Part shown: positions 16,901-24,982 of the stretch, piece after piece | Numbering within the stretch: the stretch's first letter is position 1 | Layout: each line of letters starts with the position of its first letter | DNA from: Agromyces mediolanus | GTDB taxonomy: Bacteria > Actinomycetota > Actinomycetes > Actinomycetales > Microbacteriaceae | Direction: 5' to 3' | DNA: 64,000 bases | Assembly: GCF_023715325.1 (NCBI RefSeq) | Contig: NZ_JAMBNX010000004.1 | Span: 62,001-126,000 of the forward strand | Position numbers and translations under genes: made by a program | Notes under the pieces: generated by a model | The model's input: the letters and a program-made list of their open reading frames with translations, nothing else | What the model was told of the DNA's origin: nothing | Database searches by the model: none

Positions 16901-17852
16901 CCGGAGGTTCGGTGGCCGGAGATTCCGTGGCGGGTGCCTCGGTGGAGGGGGCCTCCGTTGCCGGCGCCTCGGTGGCCGGCGCCTCGGTCGAGGGCGCTTC
17001 TCCCTCGGAGTTCTCGGGCGCCGGCACCTCGGGCACGGGCTCACCGCTCGGCGGGGCGACGATCGCGGGGCCTGTGACCGGCACCTCGGCCGTGATCGTC
17101 TGAGTCACGGGATCGTTCACCGTCTTCAGCGGGATCGGCGCGCACTCGGGCGCATCCGCCGCCTCGGGCGGGCAGTCCGGCAGTTGCAGGAACTGCAGCC
17201 GCGAGGCCCAGTCGCCACCGCTGGCCCCGCCGAACGCCGCGTAGGAGAGCTGCAGCGACACCGAGGCATCCGCCGCCGGAGCGGCTCCGCCCGCGGCATC
17301 CTCGACCTCGACGAGCAGCCCGTCCACCCCCGCCGCCGCCGCGCCCGCGGCATCCGCCACGCGCACCGTGACCGAATCGGGTGAGCTGCCGTCCCCGGCC
17401 GGCGCGACGACCGCCGCCATGCCGCCGAGGTCGATCTCCACGCCGGCGCCGGCCGACGTGAACGCGCTGCCGCCGGCGAGCTGCACCGTCTCCTCGTCGG
17501 CATCCGGCAGCTTCGTCGGGCCGGCCGCGAACGCCGGTTCCTCCAGGTCGCCCCAGGCGCCGCCGAGCTCGGCACCGTCGACCGGTGCCGTCTGCTGCAG
17601 CCGCTCGAACGCGGACTGCAGGTTCTCCTCGCGCGTCTCGCCCACCGCGGAGGGCTCGGCGCCCGCCGCGAGCCACGGTGCGAGCGGCATCACCAGCGAC
17701 GGGTCGAACCCGACGACGAGCGCGAGCGCCGCCGCCACGGTCAGCACCGCCCGCCGCGACCTCGACGCGCCATCGCGCCGGCTCATGATCCCCGTCTTCC
17801 GCATCCGCAGACTCCGCTCCTGTCGGGCGCCCATGCCCGTCCCCCCGCGCAT
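10968..17852 (-). CDS. Rhs/YD-repeat polymorphic toxin with C-terminal tip
   Basis: About 2294 aa. An N-terminal anchor or signal (residues ~35-62, AVLTVAAALALVVGF) directs export. Next comes a linker with repeated PATEAP-type units (~287-340), then a SpvB/TcdB-like region with WSYPMRVPAVPAGPSPQLAI. Many YD repeats follow, such as YEYDPAGQL and YDELGRVVTT. The core ends with LTLLGARYYDETLGRFLSVD and DPSGLR near 2039. Beyond it are a hydrophobic pre-toxin segment (LGFVPGFGIPFDLLDAGLC ... IPVVGDALG, ~2124-2177) and a tip with LTEQLAM, DPRWPASDGWVKMQ and DDFKFVG at the end. The tip is probably a nuclease and is of a type I cannot name. The ATG at 17850-17852 overlaps the upstream stop by one base; later ATGs (17834, 17804) are possible. 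The Rhs shell should encapsulate the tip and release it into rival cells. Confidence 0.85.
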   Translation of the reverse strand: MRGGTGMGARQERSLRMRKTGIMSRRDGASRSRRAVLTVAAALALVVGFDPSLVMPLAPWLAAGAEPSAVGETREENLQSAFERLQQTAPVDGAELGGAWGDLEEPAFAAGPTKLPDADEETVQLAGGSAFTSAGAGVEIDLGGMAAVVAPAGDGSSPDSVTVRVADAAGAAAAGVDGLLVEVEDAAGGAAPAADASVSLQLSYAAFGGASGGDWASRLQFLQLPDCPPEAADAPECAPIPLKTVNDPVTQTITAEVPVTGPAIVAPPSGEPVPEVPAPENSEGEAPSTEAPATEAPATEAPSTEAPATESPATEPPATETPTTETPASDAPASHAPDGGGELAARAPDRGEASTARSATLSATGGAARLAVVAGVAGPGGDWSATSLSPTSTWSASGSTGGFAWSYPMRVPAVPAGPSPQLAIGYSSATSDGRVPSANNQSGWVGEGFDVPGGFVERSYRACTKDDGGTASNAGRAGGDLCWGPENATLVFKGAAVELIKGDGGRWFPKQDDGTRVEQLTGAWNGGEAKEYWKVTTVDGTQYFFGRGKRSADDVELNSAWTVPVYGNHPADRCYQAAFADSRCDQVWRWNLDYVVDASGNSMTYFYSTETNRYVYDYTANPTAQTVAYTSGGNLSRIEYGTRAGEERTTPAPAKVEFTTAPRCVLDVSNPAGLCAPGQAAPDSKTWPDTPTDLECEVGEDCRTPSPVFFDRHRLAKIATFTHDGSGYRPVDSWTLGQRFVAQGDGIGIDYATGVMLRLESIQHIGHGGTESTADDVQLPPNRFAYTALKNRVDATDDGYPAMERHRMTNVRTESGASISVDYRTSCAPGDVPGTGETAQRTNDRLCFPVRWHPDGEANPRIDYFHKYVVKTIVEDGVPPTGGSPGELITGSLSVTTAYAYSGGAGWAKPSGATLIAEDLTYSEFRGFPTVTTMVGTGDEASVSEASYYRGLGGTLSAGPSGARVTTNDYERYRGEVFASVSKDGDRLVSEQVTTHGAPVVVATGSGGREATRVPSTTVDGFVYDAAGTLERHTRVASTFDANSQLRTVDDRGDVALTTDDVCTTTEYAHDTTPAFVAAHRVALPAKSERVSVACGQAVSRPADLVGSERFEYDGAGRLLRAFALDPDDAQGATFELKSEVRSYDERGRALVVADAAGQLTTTAYQHSPGGLLARTSVTTPDVDGPGPLAGATTATALNPLTGTVTSSTDANGRVTSASYDALGRRTSVRYPQHPAPGPASVVYEYTVATNGLNAVLTRTLGADGTARHAAVVLYDGLLRPFQTQAEGTDAGANDRVDAAARGRMVTHTYYDSAGRVDSSTGQWLATGVPAAKALVPVAVPPSSTTFEYDGAGRTTDEIFWVGTSSNPDYEKWRTSTVYDGSRTLVIPPLGAVPTESRVDARGKTVSLTQYERDPETSTATTAAQIRALTQQTTRYEYDPAGQLVKMTDAEDNVWTYAYDWAGQRTAATDPDSGTTSSTYDELGRVVTTTNGAGETLAYTYDPLGRRTSMRDGSVTGAVRAEWQYDQAVDESGRALIGPVSSATRVTPAGLRFTNETRVYDAAYRPLEVATVLPEVAPYTSLSTTRFTTSYAYTADGQPAQTRLPSVSKQGVAKPVLGPEIVTTNFDAASRPSWMGGGFGWGVYVADSRYGSDGRLLATDLGNTFGTAVTYDYEDGTNRLVGVALDRERVNGTELDLEYRYDPAGNVTAILDRPTNTALSGAAKQDNQCFGYDGLRRLDLAWTVADANCDRRAEQVAPNLVGGAAPYWVEYEFDPVGNRTGKSVHATDGSSGVTTTSYTHGGGGAGVHAVTGASVSVNGGAGVSSSYGYDGAGRMVSRTEAGVSSQLGWDAESELVGLQSGGSGASGGSGSSFVYSADGDRVVRSDASGVTVYLPGGQEVSISTSGVVSAARYYGFGGSTVAVRVGGGLAGVSSLVSDAHGTPVASVPNTKRPDTTKVDRMYTDPFGAARGGSGAATVPGDRQFLGLTRDGSGLTLLGARYYDETLGRFLSVDPLLDLADPQQWNGYAYANNNPTSMSDPSGLRPIGSTDYENDAGGRMGSGYTADEIVLASMNKLAEQLPVNPGYAEWASQFNGETGEWDCGPGEPMRCGAGGTYTSDGSELHLLLTVLGFVPGFGIPFDLLDAGLCAAEADWVCVGLSLAGTIPVVGDALGGGGKLIKQGIDASASVAKGSDTAAAVKSADGLLPGLPASAPVPLGLGSTGRTVPQNLTEQLAMTEVRSFPQGTQLTRVTMSDPRWPASDGWVKMQQIVNGVNVHYVRNTQNRAVDDFKFVG
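11734..12810. repeat. Rhs core direct repeat, copy 2 (in the full-length gene)
   Basis: Counterpart of 6380-7456, inside the last part of the Rhs core. Homology ends on the tip side exactly at the conserved DPSGLR and on the other side at VALDRERVNG. The boundaries coincide with the functional core/tip junction, as expected for a tip-exchange site. Confidence 0.9.
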
Positions 17853-20800
17853 CACTCGGCCACCGTCGGGTCGACCGCGTTCTTGTCGCCGCCGAAGTCG
17901 CTCGCCTCGGCCCCCTGGCAGATGCGGCGGATCTTCGACTCGTCGAGGACCTGCCCCGAGAAGACACGCACGTCGTCGATGTCGCCGGGCCAGAAGTCCC
18001 GCTGCGCGCCGTTGTAGAGCGATCGACCGACCGTGAACGGCCCTGAGGCCTGCCACGGCACTGCCGCGCGCCCTGCTTCCGACTTCGTCGGGATTGCGGG
18101 TGCCGGGTTCTCGGGTGTTCCCACCGAACACGTCCAGAGGGTCACCTTCTTGGTGGCCGCGTTGTGCTCACCAACGAGCAGCACCCACTCGTCGCCCCGC
18201 ACCGGCTCGGAGGAACGAGCCGAGACCGTTGCCGTGCCGCTGTCGTCGTTCATCATCGTGAATCGCCAGCATCCATTGCCGTTTGCACCGTTCGCAGGCA
18301 CGCAGGCGGTCGGGTGGTACTGCAAGTGGAAGCCCGAGTGCTTCTGGCCGTCCTGCCCGAGCACGTTGTAGGCCTTCCCCTTGGCGAGCGCCGCCGCATC
18401 GATTCGCACGAACGCCGAGACGGTGAACGACTTGCGCGTATCCATGACGGGCCCGGCCGTCTGGGCGAAGTCGTTCACCCCGTCGAAGGAGAGCGCGCCG
18501 TCGCCGTCGCGGGAGCCGAACAACTCGCGCGGGCCGGTCGACCACAGCGCCTCGTCGATCAGCAGCGGGTTCTTCGTCTGCACCGAGGAGGTGTCGGCGG
18601 CCGTGCCGTCCTGCGTGGCGTCGTCGAAGGTCCAGGCGCCGTCCTCCTCCGGGAAGGCGACGTCGAAGGTGTACGTCGTCGTCGCCGAGACGTTGCCCGC
18701 CCGGTCGATCGCGACGACGTAGAGCGAGAGCGGACCGGTCGCCGTCGGCGTATACGTCACGGTCGCGGTCGCTCCGGTCACGGCCGTCGTCGGCGGGTTG
18801 GTGCCGAAGCCGTACTTGTACGAGGCCACGTCGGTCGCCGTCGAGGTGAAGGTGAACGCGCCACGGAGTCCGACGCCACCGCGCTCGACCCCGCTCGCGT
18901 ACACGGCGGGATGCCCCGTCGCGACCGGGGTCACCTTCGGCGCCGCCGGTTTGCTCGTATCGACCGCGAATTCGCACACCGCGATCGACCAGCCCGACCA
19001 CTTGGAGCCGTCGGTGACGGTGACTCGGTACTGGTAGGCCTTCCCGCTCACGAGCTTTCCGGTCGGGACGGCCATCGTGAACGTCGACCCCGAAGCCTTC
19101 GCCGCGATCGGGCGGCTGTTCCACACCTCGTTCGTCGTCCCCTGGTCGACCACCGAGAACTCGGCCTGCACGTTGCCGCCGTCCGGGTCGGTCGCGACGG
19201 CCGAGATGGTCGGCGTCGTCGTCGCGATGATTGGCCGTCCCGCTCCGGCGACGCAGGCGTTGACCGGCGCGGCGAGTTTGACGTTCGTCGCCTTGTTCGG
19301 GGGGCGGTTGTACGTGATGGCGAGCTTCGCGTCATGACCGAACCGCTTCCAGCTGGCCATGCTCGACTCGTCCCTCGACTTCAAGCCCATCGACAGGGTG
19401 GGCCACTCGTAGTCGGCGAGCATTCTGGCCGCGGTCGTCGCGTCGTACTCGCGCCATCCATCGGTGCCGCAGCTCGGTCGCTGCGAGTTCGTCATCGAGG
19501 CGATGATCGTGCCCTGCCCGAGATTGCCCCAGTTGGTGCCCGCCGTCAGCGGGTTCGCGAGGTACAGCTCGCTCGTCGACGGGGTGCACGAATAGGAGTG
19601 CACGCCGTACACCGTGAACTGCGCGCTGACGATGTCGGCGCCGCTCATGTTCCGGATCGTGTCGAGCCCGTCGTACTCCCAGGCGAGTCGAGCCGTGAAC
19701 ACCGCGTTGCACGAGGAGTCGTCACATCGCCCATTGCCCCCGTCGATCGGATCCGTCCACTTGTAGATCGAACTCGAGAACCCGCCGGTCCGCACGAGGG
19801 TCCAGCGCACCGCGCCCTTGCCGCTGAAGCTCGGGTCGATGCGCACCGGCCACACCGTCGCCGGGTCGGTCAGCATCGCCCGGTCGGGCGACACCACGAG
19901 CTCGTCGCCGACGATTCCCACCGGCATCTGTGCGACGCGGTCGCCGACGAGCGGGTGGGTGCCCCGTTCCACGGTCGCGAGGGCGGGGTCGCCCTCCGCC
20001 GCCGTGGGCTCAGCCGTTCCCTCGGGCTCGCCCGCGGCATCCCACATCAGCGACGGCGGTGCCTCGAACACCACGGTGCCCTCACCGTCGACGACCTGCA
20101 CCGAGCCGTCGTCCGAGCCGACGAGTGTGAGGCCCTCCGAGACGATCGTCCGGAACGCGACATCCGTCCCCGTGCCCGCACCGGCGGCGGCCGCGCGTGC
20201 CGCGACGAGGGCTGACTCGAAGCGGGCGGCGGCGGCCGGCGAGTCGAGCACCACGATCGGGGTGAACCCCGTGGCGTCGGGGTTCACCGTGACCTCCAAC
20301 CGCACGCCGTCGTCGAGGCGGTACGTCGCGGTCGGCCCCTCGAGCTCGGGCGCCGGCAGCGGGAGCGGGAACCACACTTCGAGCCGCTCGCCCTCGATCT
20401 CGATGACCCCGAGCGGGCGCGGCTCGCGGGCTGGCACGTCACCCCCGCTGAGCTCGAGCTCGTACACGGACGCGGCCGCCTCGATCGTCGCGCCGCCGTC
20501 GGCCACGACGAGCGTCCGGTCGAGGTCGACCCACTCGCCATCCCGCTCCACTCGACTCGGCATGGCCGAGAGCTCCAGACGTTCGGAGCCCCCCGCGGTG
20601 GCCCAGGTGCTGGCCCACGGCGTCCGCGCGTCGGTGATCTCGACGTCGACGTCGCAGTCGGCGGCGAGCGCGGCCGCGGCCTCCGGCGTCGCGGCCGCCG
20701 CGACCGAGCAGTCGACGGCATCCGATTCGTCTGCCCCGCGCTGCAGGCCCAGCGAGACGACGACCGTCCCGGACACGACGACCGCGAAGGCGGTCGCGCC

Positions 20801-20875
20801 CGCGACCCACCACTTCATTCGCCGTGCACGACGGCGCCCCCCAACACGCAATGCGGTGTTCCTCCGAGTCGACAT
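17852..20875 (-). CDS. LamG-like surface protein coupled to the Rhs toxin
   Basis: 1007 aa. A basic N-terminus (RRRARRMKWW) precedes a single hydrophobic anchor at ~20-42 (AGATAFAVVVSGTVVVSLGL). Residues ~60-360 form a beta-rich domain. Then come DNRLRE-like repeats (SMGLKSRDESSMASWKRFG) and fibronectin-like segments with KAYQYRVTVTDGSKWSGW. A concanavalin/LamG jelly-roll domain lies at ~745-990 (GALSFDGVNDFAQTAGPV, SFTVSAFVRID, FTVGRSLYNGAQRDFWPGDI). Its stop shares a base with the Rhs start, so the pair is co-translated. Such LamG proteins commonly precede actinobacterial Rhs genes and probably help export or cell-wall display of the toxin; that role is inferred. Start ATG at 20873-20875; the frame is open upstream, but the basic-plus-hydrophobic N-terminus fixes the choice. 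Confidence 0.8.
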   Translation of the reverse strand: MSTRRNTALRVGGRRRARRMKWWVAGATAFAVVVSGTVVVSLGLQRGADESDAVDCSVAAAATPEAAAALAADCDVDVEITDARTPWASTWATAGGSERLELSAMPSRVERDGEWVDLDRTLVVADGGATIEAAASVYELELSGGDVPAREPRPLGVIEIEGERLEVWFPLPLPAPELEGPTATYRLDDGVRLEVTVNPDATGFTPIVVLDSPAAAARFESALVAARAAAAGAGTGTDVAFRTIVSEGLTLVGSDDGSVQVVDGEGTVVFEAPPSLMWDAAGEPEGTAEPTAAEGDPALATVERGTHPLVGDRVAQMPVGIVGDELVVSPDRAMLTDPATVWPVRIDPSFSGKGAVRWTLVRTGGFSSSIYKWTDPIDGGNGRCDDSSCNAVFTARLAWEYDGLDTIRNMSGADIVSAQFTVYGVHSYSCTPSTSELYLANPLTAGTNWGNLGQGTIIASMTNSQRPSCGTDGWREYDATTAARMLADYEWPTLSMGLKSRDESSMASWKRFGHDAKLAITYNRPPNKATNVKLAAPVNACVAGAGRPIIATTTPTISAVATDPDGGNVQAEFSVVDQGTTNEVWNSRPIAAKASGSTFTMAVPTGKLVSGKAYQYRVTVTDGSKWSGWSIAVCEFAVDTSKPAAPKVTPVATGHPAVYASGVERGGVGLRGAFTFTSTATDVASYKYGFGTNPPTTAVTGATATVTYTPTATGPLSLYVVAIDRAGNVSATTTYTFDVAFPEEDGAWTFDDATQDGTAADTSSVQTKNPLLIDEALWSTGPRELFGSRDGDGALSFDGVNDFAQTAGPVMDTRKSFTVSAFVRIDAAALAKGKAYNVLGQDGQKHSGFHLQYHPTACVPANGANGNGCWRFTMMNDDSGTATVSARSSEPVRGDEWVLLVGEHNAATKKVTLWTCSVGTPENPAPAIPTKSEAGRAAVPWQASGPFTVGRSLYNGAQRDFWPGDIDDVRVFSGQVLDESKIRRICQGAEASDFGGDKNAVDPTVAE

Positions 20876-21092
20876 GATCCGGTCCGCGGTGCTCCGCAGC
20901 CCCACACCTTCACATCCACCCGGTAGGTCCCCCGATGCTGAGCAGGTAGTCGCTACCGAACCAGAACGCCCGGTACGCGAACAAGACCCCCGAAATGGGG
21001 CCAGACCTCCGTTTCTCCGATCGAATCGGACGAGCCCCGGCCGCGATGTCGGCGCGACCACACCCACCGCACCCCGTGCGAGACTCGAACGC
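20876..21092. promoter_or_regulatory. Divergent intergenic region at the island edge
   Basis: 217 bp between the LamG/Rhs operon (minus) and the thioesterase gene (plus). It should hold both promoters. I see an inverted repeat with arms TCCGAT and ATCGGA and a 3-base loop at 21016-21030, and a small hairpin GGTAG-TCG-CTACC near 20946. No clear -10/-35 or ribosomal RNA feature was found. Confidence 0.35.
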
Positions 21093-21527
21093 ATGAGCAT
21101 CTGGTTCGGCGAACCCTCCCTCGAGAGGGCCAACTCCCGCAGCGACGGCACCGCGATCACGAGCCTCGGCATCGAGATGACCGAGCTCACCGAGGACTCG
21201 CTGAAGGGGCGGATGCCGGTCGACGGCCGCACCCGCCAGCCCGGCGGTGTGCTGCACGGCGGGGCATCCGTCGCCCTCGCCGAGACGCTCGCGAGCTGGG
21301 GCGCGAGCATGACCGTCGACCCCGAGCAGTACTACTGCGTCGGCATGGAGATCAACGCGAACCACGTGCGCCCCGTCGCCGAGGGCTGGGTGTACGGCGA
21401 GGCGCGGCCGCTCACCCGCGGGCGCACCACCCAGGTCTGGGACATCCGCATCACCGACGAGCAGGGCCGGCCGGTGTGCATCTCACGCTGCACCATGGCC
21501 GTGCTGCCGGTGCCGTCGAAGTACTGA
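21093..21527 (+). CDS. Hotdog-fold thioesterase, MenI/EntH-like
   Basis: 144 aa, cytoplasmic. It hydrolyses an acyl-CoA or acyl carrier thioester. The motif QPGGVLHGGASVALAETLAS is the active-site signature of the MenI (YdiI) group, including the catalytic acidic residue in ALAET. It is followed by VGMEINANHVRPVAEGWVYG and a final strand RGRTTQVWDIRITDEQGRP, all closely matching the family. Length is standard (136-150 aa). In menaquinone-making actinobacteria this enzyme usually releases 1,4-dihydroxy-2-naphthoate from its CoA ester. No other men gene is nearby, so the exact substrate is not settled. It converges with the GH31 gene, leaving 14 bases between stops. Confidence 0.8.
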   Translation: MSIWFGEPSLERANSRSDGTAITSLGIEMTELTEDSLKGRMPVDGRTRQPGGVLHGGASVALAETLASWGASMTVDPEQYYCVGMEINANHVRPVAEGWVYGEARPLTRGRTTQVWDIRITDEQGRPVCISRCTMAVLPVPSKY

Positions 21528-21541
21528 TCCGGGCGGCGGCG

Positions 21542-23812
21542 TCAGCCGGCGAAGACCTCCCGGAGTTCCGGCCACGCGGCGGCACGCACGTACACCGGCA
21601 CTCGCTCGATCGGCACCTCGACCTCGAACACCCGGTCGCCTTCGACGGCGTCGCCGCTCCAGGCGTCCACCCAGTCCCCGGGTGGCAGCGCCACCTCGTG
21701 GTGCGTCTCGCCCTCGGACACCACGGGCGAGACGAACAGCTCCCGGCCGAGGAACCACTGGAGCGGATGCGTCCACGCCGTCTCCAACCCGGGGTGGTCG
21801 AAGTACACCGGCCGCATCAGCGGTACCGAGCTGCGGATCGACTCACGCGCCTCGGCCGCGAGATAGGGCACCAGCCGCTCGCGCAGCTGTGCGAGCTCGC
21901 GGAACACCGGCAGCACCCGTTCATCGCCCGTCTGCTCGGCGATGTTCCACGGCGTGCGGTCGCGCGACGGTGCCCGGTGGTGGTTGAACTCCGAGTGGTA
22001 CTGCATGATCGGCACGAACACCGACGCAGCCGTCGCCCGCAGGTACAGTTCGGCGGCCGGCACGGGCCCGGAGAAGCCCGCGAGGTCCCAGCCCCAATAG
22101 AGGATGCCGCTCGCCGCGGAGGAGAGACCCGCGAACATCGACCAGCGGAACGCCTCCCACGTCGAGTTCTCATCCCCCGCCCAGAACGCGCCGTGCGCCT
22201 GCGAGCCCGTGAAGCCGGCCCGGCTGAAGGTCACCGGCGCCTTTCCCGCCGAGCGCAGCAGCTCCCCGTATGCCGCCGCATAGGCGACGGGGAAGCGGTT
22301 GTTCGCCTCGTCGCCTCGGCTGCCGTCGAGCGAGACGAGCTCGCGGCCCCAGGCGTGCTCGCCACCATCGGTCTTGAAGCCATCGATGCCGAGCTCCTCG
22401 ACGAGATAGCGGCGCTTCTCGGTCCACCAGCGCGCGGCGCGCGGGTCGGCGAGGTCGGGCATGAGCGAGAGCGGGAACCACCAGCCACGGTTGCGGTACG
22501 GCCGGAGGCCGCCCCGGCCGTCGGGCTCGCGCAGCAGCACGCCCTCGCGGATCGCCGCCTCGGCGTCGGCCTTCGCCTGCCCCTCGGGATGCGGCCGCAG
22601 CTTCATCAGCGGGATCTGCCAGAGGTGCACACGGATTCCTCGCGCGTGCAGCTCGTCGACCATGCCCTTCGGGTCGGGCCAGGCGCCCGCGGCGGGGAAC
22701 TCGAAGTCGGCCAGCCGGTGCGGCGAGCCGTCGGCGTGCACCTCGTAGCGCGCGTCGCGGAACGCGGTGAAGGTGCGCTCGTCGCTCCACGCCTCGATGA
22801 CGACGGAACCGACCGGGACGTCGTGCTCGCGGTGCAGATCGAGCTGGCGCATCACCTCGTCCTGCGTGTTCCACTCGTTGCCGCTCGCCCAGAGCCGGAA
22901 CACCCAGTCGGGCAGCTCCTCCGGGCGGCCGACCTCGTCGAGGAAGGCGCCCAGCACCTCGGCGGGCGCGCCGTCGTAGACCGCGAGCTCGACGACCGGC
23001 TCCGCCGCGACCGCGGCAGGGTCGGCCGAGACATCCGCCGCATCCACCTCGACCTCGACGACGAGTCGGTCCGCCCTGGACTCACCCACCTCGTACCAGC
23101 TGCGGCGCGAGGTGCGCACGTAGAAGCCCCAGCCCTCGCCGCCCACGACGTGCGCGAACGGCATCGGCAGGTAGGTCTTCCGCTCGGCGCCCTGGCTCTT
23201 GTACTGCTCGAAGACCACCGCGTCGAGGCTCCGGCCGCGGTGGTCGAGGGCGTCGAAGCGTTCGCCGAAGCCGGTGACATGCTCGCCGGGCTCGAGCGGC
23301 AGCTCGAAGCGCACCCGCTGCGCTCGCTCGCCGTCGCCGAGGAGCTGCACGCTGCCGGGGACGAGCCGGTCACGGCCGAGCACGCTCACCGCGTCATCGG
23401 GGGCGGACCGCCAGGCCGCCGACGCGACCTCGAACCAGCGGGTGCGCTGCGTGCGCCCGACCGCATCGCGCCCGGTGAAGCGGTAACGCAGGCGGGAACC
23501 GATCGCGGGCGCCGCGATGGTCGTCGCCCAGCCGCCGGATGCGCGGGCCAGCCTGGCCTGCGCCGAGGCGAGGTGCCCGCCGTCGACGAGCTGGCCACGC
23601 GAACTGCGCGGCACCCGGCCGAGGGCGATCGACTCGGCGGACTCGCGGCCGTCGGCATCGATCACGACGAGCTCGAGCTCGACCGACTCGACCTCGGCGC
23701 TCGCGCGCACGCCCAAGGCGAGCGGCTCGCCCGCGAGCGGCAGCACCGGACGGCGCTGCTCAGTGTCCTCGGAGTAGGGATGCCCCGAGCCGAGCGGGCG
23801 GTGCCGGATCAC
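21542..23812 (-). CDS. GH31 alpha-glycosidase
   Basis: 756 aa. Retaining exo-glycosidase of family GH31, probably acting on alpha-glucosides or alpha-xylosides brought in by the adjacent transporter. An N-terminal beta-sandwich is followed by the barrel with PDWVFRLWASGNEWNTQDEV. The nucleophile Asp is in IDGFKTDGGEH (Asp482) and the acid/base Asp in FWAGDENSTW (Asp547). A C-terminal beta domain ends in PVYVRAAAWPELREVF. No signal peptide is present, so it is intracellular. The GTG at 23810-23812 overlaps the GH15 stop by four bases (GTGA); the frame is open upstream, but those residues are the shadow of the GH15 gene. It is the last gene of the ROK-led operon. Confidence 0.85.
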   Translation of the reverse strand: MIRHRPLGSGHPYSEDTEQRRPVLPLAGEPLALGVRASAEVESVELELVVIDADGRESAESIALGRVPRSSRGQLVDGGHLASAQARLARASGGWATTIAAPAIGSRLRYRFTGRDAVGRTQRTRWFEVASAAWRSAPDDAVSVLGRDRLVPGSVQLLGDGERAQRVRFELPLEPGEHVTGFGERFDALDHRGRSLDAVVFEQYKSQGAERKTYLPMPFAHVVGGEGWGFYVRTSRRSWYEVGESRADRLVVEVEVDAADVSADPAAVAAEPVVELAVYDGAPAEVLGAFLDEVGRPEELPDWVFRLWASGNEWNTQDEVMRQLDLHREHDVPVGSVVIEAWSDERTFTAFRDARYEVHADGSPHRLADFEFPAAGAWPDPKGMVDELHARGIRVHLWQIPLMKLRPHPEGQAKADAEAAIREGVLLREPDGRGGLRPYRNRGWWFPLSLMPDLADPRAARWWTEKRRYLVEELGIDGFKTDGGEHAWGRELVSLDGSRGDEANNRFPVAYAAAYGELLRSAGKAPVTFSRAGFTGSQAHGAFWAGDENSTWEAFRWSMFAGLSSAASGILYWGWDLAGFSGPVPAAELYLRATAASVFVPIMQYHSEFNHHRAPSRDRTPWNIAEQTGDERVLPVFRELAQLRERLVPYLAAEARESIRSSVPLMRPVYFDHPGLETAWTHPLQWFLGRELFVSPVVSEGETHHEVALPPGDWVDAWSGDAVEGDRVFEVEVPIERVPVYVRAAAWPELREVFAG

Positions 23813-24945
23813 GCGTGCACCCCCTCGTCGTCGCCGAGCTCGACCGCGAGCCGCAGGAGCATCGCATGGCTCCACAGCAGGGGCTGCGCCACCGGCCCCC
23901 AGCGCTCGACCCACTCGGCCACCCGGTCGGGGGCGAGCAGGTGCCGCCCCACCTGCTCCGGCATCGCGCCGTCGGCGTCCGCCGTCGAAGCGGCCCAGCC
24001 AAGCAGCTCGCGCGCCCGCCCGAGATCGCCGGCGCGAGCGTGCGCAATGCCGAGGAAGCAGGACAGCAACGGCCACTGCCCGCCGCCGTAGAAGGTGTCG
24101 TCGAGGTAGCGGTGCACCCCCTCGCCGACCGTGAGCTCACTCTCGAGCCGCTCGATCGTGGCCCGACCGAGCGGCGAGGCGGCCGGCACCACGCCGAGCA
24201 GTCCGACGACAGCGCCGAGGCTCGCATCGACCGCGTCGGAACCGAGCCACTTCGCGAGGTGGCCGCCCACGGCCCCCTCGCCCTCCGCGATGAGCCGGGC
24301 GAGCGCGGCGCGCTCCGCCGCCCCCGCGGCCTCGGTACGCACGGCGTCGAGCGCGCCCAGCGCGACCGCTTCGCGCAGTCCGGCGGCGATGCAGCCGAGG
24401 GTCGAGACGTGCACGTGCTGCGCGTGCTCCTCCCACCAGTCGAAGCACGGCCGGTCCCACGATGCAACAAGGTAGTCGACCGAGAGCTCGACGGCGCGAC
24501 GCCAGCGCGAGGCATCCACGCCGTGCCGGCGCACGTGCTCGCCCAGCGCCCAGAGCCAGGTGCCGTAGCCGTCGAGCTGGAAATCCCACCACTCGTCGTC
24601 CCCCTCGCGGCCCTCGAAGGTGAAGCGGGTGGCGAGCATCCCGGCGTCGGGCACCGGCGTCCCCGCCTCGGCGGCGGCGACGATCTCGGCGATCCGGTCC
24701 GCCCGAGCCTCCAGCACACCGGCGCACCAGTCGAAGAAGCGCTCGGCCGACTCCGCGTGACCGGCCGCCGACATCCCGTCGGCGATGAACGCGCCGTCTC
24801 GGAACCAGCTGTACCCCGCGTAGGCGGAGAAGGTCGGACTCGCGGGGTAGGCGCCGCCGGGGTGCTGCAAGGCGGCGATGAGCTCGGCGCTGCGCCCGGC
24901 GAGTTCGGGGATCGACGGCCGGCGGTCGGTCACGGGAAGGGTCAT
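23809..24945 (-). CDS. GH15 glucoamylase-like / isomaltose glucohydrolase
   Basis: 378 aa. Inverting exo-alpha-glucosidase of GH15; the single-domain size fits intracellular isomaltose glucohydrolases of actinobacteria rather than secreted glucoamylases with starch-binding domains. Visible motifs are YAGYSWFRDGAF (residues 43-53), DFQLDGYGTWLWAL (121-134), DWWEEHAQHVHV (169-180, probable acid Glu) and DGAMPEQV with Glu330 as probable base. No signal peptide. It lies 37 bases after the binding-protein gene and overlaps GH31. With GH31 it would give glucose from short imported alpha-glucans or isomalto-oligosaccharides. The substrate is inferred. Confidence 0.8.
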   Translation of the reverse strand: MTLPVTDRRPSIPELAGRSAELIAALQHPGGAYPASPTFSAYAGYSWFRDGAFIADGMSAAGHAESAERFFDWCAGVLEARADRIAEIVAAAEAGTPVPDAGMLATRFTFEGREGDDEWWDFQLDGYGTWLWALGEHVRRHGVDASRWRRAVELSVDYLVASWDRPCFDWWEEHAQHVHVSTLGCIAAGLREAVALGALDAVRTEAAGAAERAALARLIAEGEGAVGGHLAKWLGSDAVDASLGAVVGLLGVVPAASPLGRATIERLESELTVGEGVHRYLDDTFYGGGQWPLLSCFLGIAHARAGDLGRARELLGWAASTADADGAMPEQVGRHLLAPDRVAEWVERWGPVAQPLLWSHAMLLRLAVELGDDEGVHA

Positions 24946-24982
24946 GCGTCGTGCTGCTTTCGTGTTCGGGGTGGGTGGAGCG

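Noticed and set aside
12033..17384. Very long open frame (about 1780 codons) on the plus strand
   Set aside because: It is the antisense of the Rhs gene; product is almost only Arg, His, Pro and Gly, as expected from GC-rich codon bias on the opposite strand.
21476..24091. Long plus-strand frame opposite GH31/GH15
   Set aside because: Antisense shadow; both glycosidase frames on the minus strand keep catalytic motifs.
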